A DNA stretch of 64,000 nucleotides, taken from positions 3,410,001 through 3,474,000 of the forward strand of contig NZ_LR134201.1 of NCBI RefSeq assembly GCF_900635955.1, given 5' to 3'. Origin of the DNA: Cedecea lapagei (GTDB taxonomy: Bacteria > Pseudomonadota > Gammaproteobacteria > Enterobacterales > Enterobacteriaceae). This document shows, piece by piece, positions 22,794-30,839 of the stretch. Position 1 is the first letter of the stretch. Each line of letters opens with the position of its first letter. Both the position numbers and the translations under genes were made by a program. The notes under the pieces are model-generated. The model ran no database searches. It saw only the letters and a program-made list of their open reading frames with translations, and was not told the DNA's origin.

Positions 22794-24564
22794 CGGCGCT
22801 CTCCCTGACTTCTTCCAGCCCCGGAGCCTCGTCCAGCGCGGCCTCCAGCTGTTGATAACGGTACATATCACGGTACCAGCCCGGCTGAGACGCCAGGCTG
22901 TCATGGCTGCCTCGCTGGGCGATATGGCCGTGCTGCAACACAAGGATTTCGCTGGCTTCCGTTAAGGCCGACAGGCGGTGCGCGCTGATAATGACCGTGC
23001 GGTGTTCACCCCACTCGCGCAGGTTGTGCAGGATCTGGTGCTCGGTACGGCCATCAACGGCGGAGAGCGCATCGTCCAGAATCAGGATCTCGGCGTTCAG
23101 CAGCAGAGCACGCGCGATGGAGATACGCTGCTTTTGGCCACCGGAAAGCATCACGCCGCGCTCCCCGACTTCAGTCTCATACCCCTGAGGCAGCCGCAGA
23201 ATATCGTCATGGACGCTTGCCAGGCGGGCGACATGCTCAATTTCCTGCTGCGTTGCGTTTGGCTTACCCAGCGCAATATTGCTGGCAACGGTGTCGGAGA
23301 ACAGGAACGGCGTCTGGTTGACGATAGCCAGGCGGCTGCGCCAGCCGTCAATTTTCAACGCCGTGAGCGGGAGACCGTGGTAACAAATATCCCCATCCTG
23401 AATGTCAAAATGGCGCTGAATCAGGGAAAGAATGGTGCTTTTTCCGGAGCCTGTAGGCCCGCACAGGCCAAGCATTTCACCGGGCTTAAGGGTGAAATTA
23501 ACGTTCTGCAGCGTAGGCTTGGCGGCCTGTGGATAGTGGAACTCGCGAATGGTAGCCACCAGTTCAGCTCGCCCTTCCGGCAGCGTTTTATCACCATCAA
23601 CAACGCCCGGCTCTTCTTCCAGCATGGCGCGAATACGACTGTAGGCCGCGCTCCCACGTTCAACGATATTGAACATCCACGCCAGCGCCAGCATCGGCCA
23701 GATCATCAGGCCGAGGTACATGACAAAACTGGTGAGCTGACCCAGGGTGAGGCTTCCGTCAATGACCATCCAGCTTCCGCCGCCGATAGCCAGCAGGTTG
23801 GCGGCACCAATCGCGACATAAATGGTGGGATCGAAACGCGCATCGATACGCGCAACACGCATGTTCTTCGCTCCGGCGTCCTGCGCCTCGGAGGCAAACA
23901 GCGCCGACTGACGATCCTCAAGGCCAAAGGCTTTGATCATGCGGATGCTGGTCATGCTCTCCTGGGTGCGATCGTTCAGCGCGGAGAAGGCCGCCTGAGC
24001 GACCTTGAATCTGTCGTGCAGGCGCGCGCCGTCACGCTTAATGACAACGGCCATAATCGGCATCGGCAGCAGCGCCAGCAGGGTCAGCTGCCAGCTGATT
24101 TGGGTCGACATAACGATCAGTACCGCCAGCCCCATGACCAGCGAGTCCACCAGCGTCAGCACCCCTTCCCCGGCGGCAAATACCACACGATCCACGTCGT
24201 TGGTGGCGCGCGCCATCAGGTCGCCGGTGCGGTGCCGAAGATAAAATTCAGGATGGTGCCGGCTTAGCTGGCGGTAATAGTTTTCCCGCAGCTCAACCGC
24301 CAGCTGATACGACGCCCCGAACAGCAGGACGCGCCAGACATAGCGCACCAGATAAACCACCACGGCAATAAGCAGCATCACGCCAACCCACATCAGCACC
24401 TGCTGTGAGGAGAGACGCTGCTGAACTACGCCATCCACAATCACGCCCACCAGTTTTGGCGGCACAAGCTGCAGAATGGCGATAATAATAAGCAATGCTA
24501 CCGCGCCGAGGTAGCGTCGCCACTCGCGGGTGAAGTACCAGCTTAATTGAGCAAATAATCGCAC
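22783..24564 (-). CDS. mdlA: ABC exporter half-transporter MdlA
   Basis: MdlA has 593 residues (590 in E. coli) with an N-terminal six-helix transmembrane domain (MRLFAQLSWYFTREWRR onward) and a C-terminal ATPase domain: Walker A GPTGSGKST, canonical signature MLSGGQKQRIS, Walker B ILILDDA. With MdlB it should form an asymmetric exporter with one canonical and one degenerate site. It follows decR by 77 bp on the same strand. Confidence 0.95.
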   Translation of the reverse strand: MRLFAQLSWYFTREWRRYLGAVALLIIIAILQLVPPKLVGVIVDGVVQQRLSSQQVLMWVGVMLLIAVVVYLVRYVWRVLLFGASYQLAVELRENYYRQLSRHHPEFYLRHRTGDLMARATNDVDRVVFAAGEGVLTLVDSLVMGLAVLIVMSTQISWQLTLLALLPMPIMAVVIKRDGARLHDRFKVAQAAFSALNDRTQESMTSIRMIKAFGLEDRQSALFASEAQDAGAKNMRVARIDARFDPTIYVAIGAANLLAIGGGSWMVIDGSLTLGQLTSFVMYLGLMIWPMLALAWMFNIVERGSAAYSRIRAMLEEEPGVVDGDKTLPEGRAELVATIREFHYPQAAKPTLQNVNFTLKPGEMLGLCGPTGSGKSTILSLIQRHFDIQDGDICYHGLPLTALKIDGWRSRLAIVNQTPFLFSDTVASNIALGKPNATQQEIEHVARLASVHDDILRLPQGYETEVGERGVMLSGGQKQRISIARALLLNAEILILDDALSAVDGRTEHQILHNLREWGEHRTVIISAHRLSALTEASEILVLQHGHIAQRGSHDSLASQPGWYRDMYRYQQLEAALDEAPGLEEVRESADES

Positions 24565-24641
24565 GAAGTTAAGATCCTGAAATGCTGTCTGCCGGCCAGG
24601 GCAAAAGGGTGAAAGGCTTTACCGTCCCGCTAAGCGCGGAA

Positions 24642-25103
24642 TCATGACGTTAGAGGTAATGCTGTGGTGTATTTTATCTGTTCCATGGCAAAACTCGAAG
24701 TGACATCGCTTAATCCCGGGATGCCATTAACCAGCCGCTTGTAAAAATCATCATAGCGCTTCATGTCTGCCACCTGAACCCGAATCAGATAGTCGTACTC
24801 GCCGGCCATGCGCCAAAAGCCGAGCACTTCGGGCATCGCCTCCACTACCGAGACAAATTTACCGTACCATTCGCTGCTGTGCTGCTGGGTTTTAATCAGC
24901 ACAAATGCCGTCAGGCCAAGGCCGAGCTTTTCCGGATCCAGCAGTGCGACTTTGCCACGAATATAGCCTTCATCTTCCAGGCGTTTTAATCGTTTCCAGC
25001 ACGGCGTGGTGGTCAGATTAACGGCATCCGCTAACGCCTGCAAAGAAAGGGTGCAGTCCTGCTGCAGCATCGAGAGCAGATTACGGTCTATTTTATCTAT
25101 CAA
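24642..25103 (-). CDS. decR: Cysteine-responsive Lrp-type regulator DecR
   Basis: DecR (YbaO) activates cysteine detoxification genes in response to cysteine. The 153 residues (152 or so in E. coli) carry the HTH (CTLSLQALADAVNLTTTPCW, then KRLKRLEDEGYI) and a RAM domain (about 70-145, VLGFWRMAGEYDYLIRVQVA). Here the divergent neighbour is a cysteine desulfhydrase-like gene, as in Salmonella, which makes it the likely local target. A 17-bp palindrome lies 12 bp before its start codon. Confidence 0.92.
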   Translation of the reverse strand: MIDKIDRNLLSMLQQDCTLSLQALADAVNLTTTPCWKRLKRLEDEGYIRGKVALLDPEKLGLGLTAFVLIKTQQHSSEWYGKFVSVVEAMPEVLGFWRMAGEYDYLIRVQVADMKRYDDFYKRLVNGIPGLSDVTSSFAMEQIKYTTALPLTS

Positions 25104-25114
25104 GCGGCCACCAG

Positions 25115-25131
25115 AGAGAAATATTTTCTCT
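25115..25131. promoter_or_regulatory. Palindrome between decR and cdsH, likely DecR site
   Basis: AGAGAAA-TAT-TTTCTCT is a perfect palindrome with 7-bp arms. It lies 12 bp before decR and 88 bp before cdsH, so it could mediate both autoregulation and activation. Confidence 0.55.
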
Positions 25132-25218
25132 AATGGAAGCGTTAAAAAGACAAAAAGGCAACTTTTTTATCCACGGTTTGGATTACGCTAAGCACAAATT
25201 GATAAACGAGAACGCTCC

Positions 25219-26265
25219 ATGACCAGCACCTGGGTTACCCACGCGATTAGCGAAATTAACGCCGACTATCAACGTTCTGCGGACACCCATCTTATCCGCC
25301 TGGCTTTGCCGGGTTTTCCGGGTATTCAGCTCTACCTGAAAGATGAAAGCACGCACCCGACCGGCAGCCTGAAGCACCGCCTGGCACGCTCGCTGTTTCT
25401 TTATGGGCTGTGTAACGGCTGGATAAATGAAGGGACCACGATTATCGAAGCCTCCTCAGGCTCGACGGCGGTGTCTGAAGCCTATTTTGCTCGCCTGATC
25501 GGCCTGCCTTTTATCGCGGTAATGCCTGCCAGCACCGCAAAACGCAAAATTGAACAAATTGAATTCTACGGCGGCCGCTGCCACTTTGTTAAAAGCGCCT
25601 GTGAAATCTATGCCGCGTCAGAGATGCTGGCCCGCGAATTGAACGGCCATTATATGGATCAGTTCACCTATGCCGAGCGCGCCACCGACTGGCGCGGTAA
25701 TAACAACATCGCGGACAGTATTTTCCGCCAGATGAAGCATGAACCCAACCCGGTACCGGATTACATCGTGATGAGCGCCGGAACCGGCGGCACCTCGGCA
25801 ACCCTTGGTCGCTATCTTAGATTCCAGGACCATAACACCCGGCTGATGGTTGTCGATCCCCAGAACTCGGTGTTTCTTGACTACTGGCAGCAGCGCGACT
25901 GCAGCCTGAAAAGCGAGGTCGGCAGTAAAATTGAGGGCATTGGCCGCCCGCGCTGCGAACCTTCGTTTATCCCTGACGTCATTGACGAAATGATGCGCGT
26001 GCCCGACGCCGCAAGCGTGGCAACCATGCAGTGGCTGGAATCTCAGCTTGGTCGTAAGGTGGGTGCCTCAACCGGCACCAATATGTGGGGCGTCCTGCAT
26101 CTGGCGGCAAGAATGCGCGAGGAAGGCCGCAGCGGCTCTATCGTGACGCTGCTTTGCGACAGCGGGGAGCGCTATCTTGAGACCTATTACAATTCTGCCT
26201 GGGTCAACGAGCATATCGGCGATCTCTCGCCGTTTAAGGCCGAGATTGACTCTCTGATAAAATAA
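25219..26265 (+). CDS. cdsH: PLP-dependent cysteine desulfhydrase, CdsH-like
   Basis: A 348-residue fold-type II PLP enzyme of the cysteine synthase/cystathionine-beta-synthase family. The PLP lysine is K52 in THPTGSLKHRLA; the substrate loop IEASSGSTAVSEAYFAR and the phosphate-binding MSAGTGGTSATLGRYLR are present, as is GASTGTNMWG. In Salmonella a gene in this same place (between cof and decR) encodes the cysteine desulfhydrase CdsH, which breaks cysteine into pyruvate, sulfide and ammonia. E. coli K-12 lacks it here. The role is inferred from family plus position; a cysteine synthase-like activity cannot be excluded. Confidence 0.8.
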   Translation: MTSTWVTHAISEINADYQRSADTHLIRLALPGFPGIQLYLKDESTHPTGSLKHRLARSLFLYGLCNGWINEGTTIIEASSGSTAVSEAYFARLIGLPFIAVMPASTAKRKIEQIEFYGGRCHFVKSACEIYAASEMLARELNGHYMDQFTYAERATDWRGNNNIADSIFRQMKHEPNPVPDYIVMSAGTGGTSATLGRYLRFQDHNTRLMVVDPQNSVFLDYWQQRDCSLKSEVGSKIEGIGRPRCEPSFIPDVIDEMMRVPDAASVATMQWLESQLGRKVGASTGTNMWGVLHLAARMREEGRSGSIVTLLCDSGERYLETYYNSAWVNEHIGDLSPFKAEIDSLIK

Positions 26266-26287
26266 AAAAACCGGGCTTTTGGCCCGG
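26264..26287 (-). terminator. cof terminator
   Basis: CCGGGC (26271-26276) pairs with GCCCGG (26282-26287); on the minus strand TTTTTTTATTTT follows, so it ends cof. It abuts the cdsH stop codon and may also end cdsH. Confidence 0.8.
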
Positions 26288-26299
26288 CGCTGAAAGGTC

Positions 26300-27124
26300 T
26301 CAATATTCGGGGGAATAGGTGAGATGTGGAGTATCCAGCCAGTGCGTCAAATAGTGCGAGACCGCCTGGTTACGGCAGTGGCCGATAACCGGCAGGTGGG
26401 GTAAATCCGCTTTAAGCTGCGGCATGGCGTTGCCCATGATCAGGCCGTGCCCTACCGCTGAGAGCATTTCGCGGTCATTCATTGCATCGCCAAATGCCAT
26501 GCAATCCTGCAGTGTGAAACCCAAATGTGCGCTCAGGACGCCGAGCGCCGCGCCCTTGTTGCTGCCCACCGGCAGCACTTCCAGACAGTCCATCGCCGAG
26601 AAGCAAAGAAATGCTCTGTCGCCCAGCGCGTCATTAAGCTGAATACGCAGGCGACACAGATCGTCATGATCGCCGCAGAAGCAGATCTTGGTCACTTCAT
26701 GGGCCGGTAACGTGCGGAGATCGACGATGCGCGGGCGGAAGCCGCTGTAGACATGGGCGTGAAGCAATTCCGGAATCTCATGACTGGTTAACCAGCCTGA
26801 ATCGTTAAAGGCGTGCATGCTGGCTTCGGTATCCCAATGCCCGTGAAGCACGGTCTCAACCACCCAGGGTGAGAGATCGTTGCGGTGCATTAGCTCGCCT
26901 TCCATGCTGTGAATTCGGGTGCCGTTGCCGGTGATCAGAAAAGCCTCAAGATCGAGTTTTCCCAGGATATGGCGCATCTCCAGCTCGTGACGACCGGTCG
27001 CAAAAGCCAGGGTTATCTGGCGCTCTTCACGCAGGCGCTTCAGCGTGTTCAGGGTTGCTTCCCCAAGATGATGGTCGGGCAGCAGCAGCGTGCCGTCCAT
27101 ATCAAATGCAGCCAGACGAGCCAT
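26300..27124 (-). CDS. cof: HAD-family phosphatase Cof
   Basis: Cof hydrolyses HMP-PP (thiamin intermediate), PLP and sugar phosphates. The 274 residues start MARLAAFDMDGTLLLPDHHL; the nucleophile and acid aspartates are in DMDGT. Motif II is LAFATGR, motif III a Lys in GSNKGAAL, and motif IV FGDAMNDREML. A much longer open frame upstream has no support. It is convergent with cdsH and divergent from ybaE. Confidence 0.94.
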   Translation of the reverse strand: MARLAAFDMDGTLLLPDHHLGEATLNTLKRLREERQITLAFATGRHELEMRHILGKLDLEAFLITGNGTRIHSMEGELMHRNDLSPWVVETVLHGHWDTEASMHAFNDSGWLTSHEIPELLHAHVYSGFRPRIVDLRTLPAHEVTKICFCGDHDDLCRLRIQLNDALGDRAFLCFSAMDCLEVLPVGSNKGAALGVLSAHLGFTLQDCMAFGDAMNDREMLSAVGHGLIMGNAMPQLKADLPHLPVIGHCRNQAVSHYLTHWLDTPHLTYSPEY

Positions 27125-27217
27125 GGTTACTCCAGAAGTTACGTGACAGGCAAAAGTATCCCCTGGAATATACGGAACTAATAGTGAATACTTGGGGAAA
27201 AATGTTCCGGGTTTTTT

Positions 27218-28921
27218 ATGCGACTTCTGAATCGACTCAATCAATTTCAGCGTCTGTGGCAGCCTTCTGCCGGAGAGCCACAGCAGGTCACCGTTGCCGA
27301 GCTTGCCGGGCGCTGCTTTTGTAGCGATCGTCACGTCAGGACGCTGCTGAATCAGCTGGAAGATGCGGGCTGGCTTCGCTGGCGCGCGCAGTCCGGACGC
27401 GGCAAACGCGGTGAGCTGACCTTTCTGGTTTCGCCGGAAAGCGTCCGCTCCGGCATGATGGAGCAGGTTCTGGGTAAGGGCCAGCATCAAAACGCGCTGG
27501 AGCTGGCTCAGCTAGCGCCGGAGCAGCTGCGCCAGCTGCTTCAGCCGTTTCTTGGCGGCCAGTGGCAAAACGATGTGCCTACGCTTCGTATCCCTTATTA
27601 TCGCCCTCTCGATCCCGTTGGCCCAGGGTTTCTGCCGGGGCGCGCCGAGCAGCATCTGGCAGGCCAGGTTTTTTCGGGCCTGACGCGCTTTGGCCGTGAA
27701 AGTCCGCAGCCGCAGCCCGACCTTGCCCACCACTGGCAAGTCTCTGACAGCGGCCTGTGCTGGGACTTTTTTATTCGCTCAACCCTGCACTGGCATAACG
27801 GCGAACCTGTCGAAACTCACCAGCTCCAGCAGCGCCTGATGATGTTGCTGGCGCTGCCCGATCTGCGTCGGCTGTTTATCAGCGTCGAACGTATCGAAAT
27901 CCCGCATGCGCAGTGCCTGCGTTTTATTCTGCACCGTCCGGATTACTGGCTGGCGCATCGTCTGGCAAGCTACTGCAGCCGCCTCGCCCATCCGCTGGAT
28001 ACTCAGCTGGGCTGCGGCCCGTTCCGCATCGCCAGCTTTAAGCCAAACCTGGTGCGGCTGGAAAGCTTTGAAAGCTACCACCTGAAGCATCCGCTGCTGA
28101 AAGCCATCGAATACTGGATAACGCCGCAGCTTTTCGAAACAACGCTCGGCACCAGCTGTCTCCATCCGGTGCAGATTGCCATTGGCCAGCAGGATGAGCT
28201 GGAGAAGCTTCGCCCGGTCAGCAACAGCATCAGCCTGGGGTTTTGCTATCTGGGGATCCGGCCACAGGGCAGGCTTAGCGCAGAGCAGGCAACAACAATT
28301 ATGCAGATTGTTCGGGAGCCGGAAATGATCGGCACGCTGCCGCTGAAAAGCGGGCTGATCACCCCGAACACCGAGATGATCCCCGGCTGGCAAATCCCCG
28401 CATGGGATCGGCATAAAGCCGTCAAATTGCCGAAAAAGCTCACGCTGGTTTACCATTTGCCCGTTGAGCTTCACGCCATGGCGCTGCAGCTAAAGCACTA
28501 CCTGGCTGAACGTGGCTGCGAGCTGACGGTGATTTTCCACGATGCCAAAACCTGGGCCGGCTGCCAGCATCTTATCGACGCCGATATCGTGATGGGTGAC
28601 CGGCTGATCGGCGAGGCCCCGGAGTTCACGCTTGAACAGTGGCTGCGCAGCGATGTGCTATGGCCTAATTTATTGAGCGCCGGGCAGTATGCCCATCTGC
28701 AGGCCACGCTGGATGCGGTGCAGGCTTATCATTCACCTCATGAGCGTAATGAAGGGCTGAAAGAGGTATTTCACGGCCTGATGCGGGATGCGGTAGTTAC
28801 GCCGCTGTTTAATTATCGCTACCAGATAAGCGCCCCGCCCGGCGTCAACGGCATTGAGCTGAACGCGTGGGGCTGGTTCGATTTTTGCGAAGCCTGGCTC
28901 CCGCCGCCGGGCATGGCGTGA
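27218..28921 (+). CDS. ybaE: SgrR-like HTH / solute-binding regulator YbaE
   Basis: YbaE (567 residues; 566 in E. coli) has an N-terminal SgrR-type winged helix (about 1-110: VTVAELAGRCFCSDRHVRTL) and a C-terminal domain like periplasmic oligopeptide/nickel-binding proteins (about 160-560: FIRSTLHWHNGEPVETHQLQ, GCGPFRIASFKPNLVRLESF). It has no signal peptide, so it is cytoplasmic. The family senses a small solute such as a sugar phosphate; the ligand and targets of YbaE are unknown to me. It is followed by queC. Confidence 0.92.
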   Translation: MRLLNRLNQFQRLWQPSAGEPQQVTVAELAGRCFCSDRHVRTLLNQLEDAGWLRWRAQSGRGKRGELTFLVSPESVRSGMMEQVLGKGQHQNALELAQLAPEQLRQLLQPFLGGQWQNDVPTLRIPYYRPLDPVGPGFLPGRAEQHLAGQVFSGLTRFGRESPQPQPDLAHHWQVSDSGLCWDFFIRSTLHWHNGEPVETHQLQQRLMMLLALPDLRRLFISVERIEIPHAQCLRFILHRPDYWLAHRLASYCSRLAHPLDTQLGCGPFRIASFKPNLVRLESFESYHLKHPLLKAIEYWITPQLFETTLGTSCLHPVQIAIGQQDELEKLRPVSNSISLGFCYLGIRPQGRLSAEQATTIMQIVREPEMIGTLPLKSGLITPNTEMIPGWQIPAWDRHKAVKLPKKLTLVYHLPVELHAMALQLKHYLAERGCELTVIFHDAKTWAGCQHLIDADIVMGDRLIGEAPEFTLEQWLRSDVLWPNLLSAGQYAHLQATLDAVQAYHSPHERNEGLKEVFHGLMRDAVVTPLFNYRYQISAPPGVNGIELNAWGWFDFCEAWLPPPGMA

Positions 28922-28996
28922 AGAAGCTGGTTGATCCATTCCGGGGGCGTTACCATACCCCTTTTCCAGACACCCTTGTGAACGACAGGATAGAGA

Positions 28997-29692
28997 ATGA
29001 AACGTACAGTCGTGGTTTTCAGCGGCGGACAGGACTCCACCACCTGCCTGATTCAGGCGTTACAGCAATATGATGAAGTGCACTGCGTGACGTTTGATTA
29101 CGGCCAGCGCCACCGCGCAGAAATAGACGTAGCCCAAAAGCTGTCGCTGAAGCTTGGCGCCCGTGCGCACAAGGTCCTGGACGTCACTCTGCTTAACGAA
29201 CTGGCGGTCAGTAGCCTGACGAGAGACAGTATTCCGGTACCGGGTTACAACCCCGAAGACAGCGGCCTCCCAAGCACTTTTGTGCCGGGGCGCAATATTT
29301 TGTTCCTCACGCTGGCGGCGATCTACGCTTACCAGGTTGAAGCGGAATCCGTGATAACCGGCGTGTGCGAAACGGATTTCTCCGGTTACCCGGACTGCCG
29401 GGATGAGTTTGTTAAAGCGCTGAACCACGCGGTAAGCCTCGGTATGGCAAGAGACATCCGGTTTGAAACGCCGCTGATGTGGCTGGACAAGGCTGAAACC
29501 TGGGCGCTGGCCGATTACTGGAAGCAGCTTGAAACTGTCCGCCATGAGACGCTGACCTGCTACAACGGTATTCAGGGCGACGGCTGCGGGGAATGCGCAG
29601 CCTGCCATCTGCGTGCTAACGGCCTTAACCACTATCTGGCAAACAAACCTGCGGTTATGGCCGCCATGCAGCAAAAAACCGGCCTGAAATAA
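28997..29692 (+). CDS. queC: 7-cyano-7-deazaguanine synthase QueC
   Basis: QueC makes preQ0 from 7-carboxy-7-deazaguanine, ammonia and ATP, a step to queuosine in tRNA. The 231 residues equal E. coli. The PP-loop ATP-binding VVVFSGGQDSTTCL is at the N-terminus; the zinc site is the four cysteines of CYNGIQGDGCGECAACHLR. ACAGGATAGAG precedes the start. It is convergent with fadM across a strong hairpin. Confidence 0.96.
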   Translation: MKRTVVVFSGGQDSTTCLIQALQQYDEVHCVTFDYGQRHRAEIDVAQKLSLKLGARAHKVLDVTLLNELAVSSLTRDSIPVPGYNPEDSGLPSTFVPGRNILFLTLAAIYAYQVEAESVITGVCETDFSGYPDCRDEFVKALNHAVSLGMARDIRFETPLMWLDKAETWALADYWKQLETVRHETLTCYNGIQGDGCGECAACHLRANGLNHYLANKPAVMAAMQQKTGLK

Positions 29693-29766
29693 CTCATCAC
29701 GGCGTGGTGCTAAACCGCTGTCGATAGAAGAAATACCAAGCGGTTCGTAATATAGACCGGAAAATC

Positions 29767-29802
29767 ACAAAGAGGGAAAAACCACGCTTTTTCCCTCTTT
29801 GT
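29767..29802. terminator. Perfect 15-bp hairpin between queC and fadM
   Basis: ACAAAGAGGGAAAAA (29767-29781) and TTTTTCCCTCTTTGT (29788-29802) are exact complements with a CCACGC loop. The A/T-rich stem base gives a T-tract in both directions, suiting a two-way terminator for the convergent genes. Confidence 0.75.
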
Positions 29803-29810
29803 CAGCAATG

Positions 29811-30212
29811 TCAGGCACTCATCATCTGTTCCAGCTTCTCACGCAGTTCACCTTCCAGCGGCACCGCCTTTTGCGTTTTTAGATCAATGCAGACGAAGGT
29901 CAACAGCGCATCGGCAACGGTTTCCCCTTCAGGCTCCAGCGTCACAACCTGGCTAAGCACGCCGCTTTTACCGTTCAGCTGCTGAAGCTTGCTGTCGATA
30001 CGCAGCAGGTCGCCAAGCACCGCCGGGCGGCGATAGCTGATATTGATGTTCACCACGATGAAGGCGATGTTGTGCTCCGTCATCCACTGGAAACCCGTGG
30101 TCTTTTCCAGCCCTTCCCAGCGAGCCTCTTCAAGAAACTCAAGATAGCGGGCATTGTTAACGTGCTGGTAAACGTCCATGTGGTAACCACGAACTTTGAT
30201 ATGTGTTTGCAT
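29811..30212 (-). CDS. fadM: Long-chain acyl-CoA thioesterase III FadM
   Basis: FadM is a single hot-dog thioesterase (133 residues; 132 in E. coli) that hydrolyses long-chain acyl-CoAs that block beta-oxidation of some unsaturated fatty acids. The start MQTHIKVRGYHMDVYQHVNN holds the conserved Asp of this class (D in HMDVYQ), followed by ARYLEFLEEAR. In E. coli it is repressed by FadR; I did not find a clear site here. Confidence 0.93.
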   Translation of the reverse strand: MQTHIKVRGYHMDVYQHVNNARYLEFLEEARWEGLEKTTGFQWMTEHNIAFIVVNINISYRRPAVLGDLLRIDSKLQQLNGKSGVLSQVVTLEPEGETVADALLTFVCIDLKTQKAVPLEGELREKLEQMMSA

Positions 30213-30343
30213 AGCGCGAAACCCTTGTACTGTTTTTTATTGTCATCAGGTGAAGGTAAGCGAGGCCATACCTATGAACTGGTATGACCTCTCACTCAGC
30301 GTAGCAAACTTTTCCCCTCAGGGAGAAGCCTGAGCACGGAAAC

Positions 30344-30700
30344 TCAAAGTTTTATGCGAGCCAGGTTACGTTCTACCAGTGAAGCGCCGATGCCCGGCAC
30401 CTCCTGCAGCTGGTCGAGCGTTTTAAAAGGACCGAACTCATCGCGGTAGCTGACGATGGACTGCGCCTTTTTCAGCCCTACACCGTTCATCTTCTGGGCC
30501 AGCTCTTCCGCCGGGGCGCTGTTAATGCTGACCGGCCCATCAGCCTGTTCAACCACTTTTGCAGGGGGCGCTTTAGGCTGTGACGCAGCCGTACCAGCCT
30601 GAGCCGAACCGGCTTTTTCCGTGGCGGCCTGCGCGGGTACGCAGCCAATTAAACCAGCCAGAATAAGAGAGAGTGAAAACGCTTTGATTCCTGAAGTCAT
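30344..30700 (-). CDS. ybaV: ComEA-like helix-hairpin-helix protein YbaV
   Basis: A 118-residue exported protein. GGAGGACACAGC precedes MTSGIKAFSLSLILAGLIGC; the signal peptide probably ends AQAA at about 25 (GCVPAQAATEKAG), though the LIGC could be read as a weak lipobox. After a Ala/Pro-rich linker, two helix-hairpin-helix motifs follow (about 65-118: VSINSAPAEELAQKMNGVGL, GFGPFKTL-like, VPGIGASLVERNLARI), as in the DNA-receptor ComEA. Function in enterics is not established; DNA binding is inferred. Confidence 0.9.
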   Translation of the reverse strand: MTSGIKAFSLSLILAGLIGCVPAQAATEKAGSAQAGTAASQPKAPPAKVVEQADGPVSINSAPAEELAQKMNGVGLKKAQSIVSYRDEFGPFKTLDQLQEVPGIGASLVERNLARIKL

Positions 30701-30782
30701 GCTGTGTCCTCCATATATGTTGACAGCCAGGTCACCATACCGGGGCACAAAATCAGCCACAAACGCCGCTTTTTAAATGTGG

Positions 30783-30804
30783 AAAAGGCCGCGAAAGCGG
30801 CCTT
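30783..30804 (-). terminator. ppiD terminator
   Basis: AAGGCCGC-GAAA-GCGGCCTT (30785-30804) is a perfect 8-bp stem with a GNRA-type loop; on the minus strand TTTTCC follows. Confidence 0.8.
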
Positions 30805-30839
30805 CAGGGATTACACTGCGTTGCAAAAATTTGCGAGGA

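Noticed and set aside
22978..24267. 429-codon open frame opposite mdlA
   Set aside because: Antisense shadow of an ABC exporter gene.
27125..27490. N-terminal extension of Cof by 122 codons
   Set aside because: The HAD motif DMDGT must be near the N-terminus; the extension runs into the ybaE gene on the other strand.
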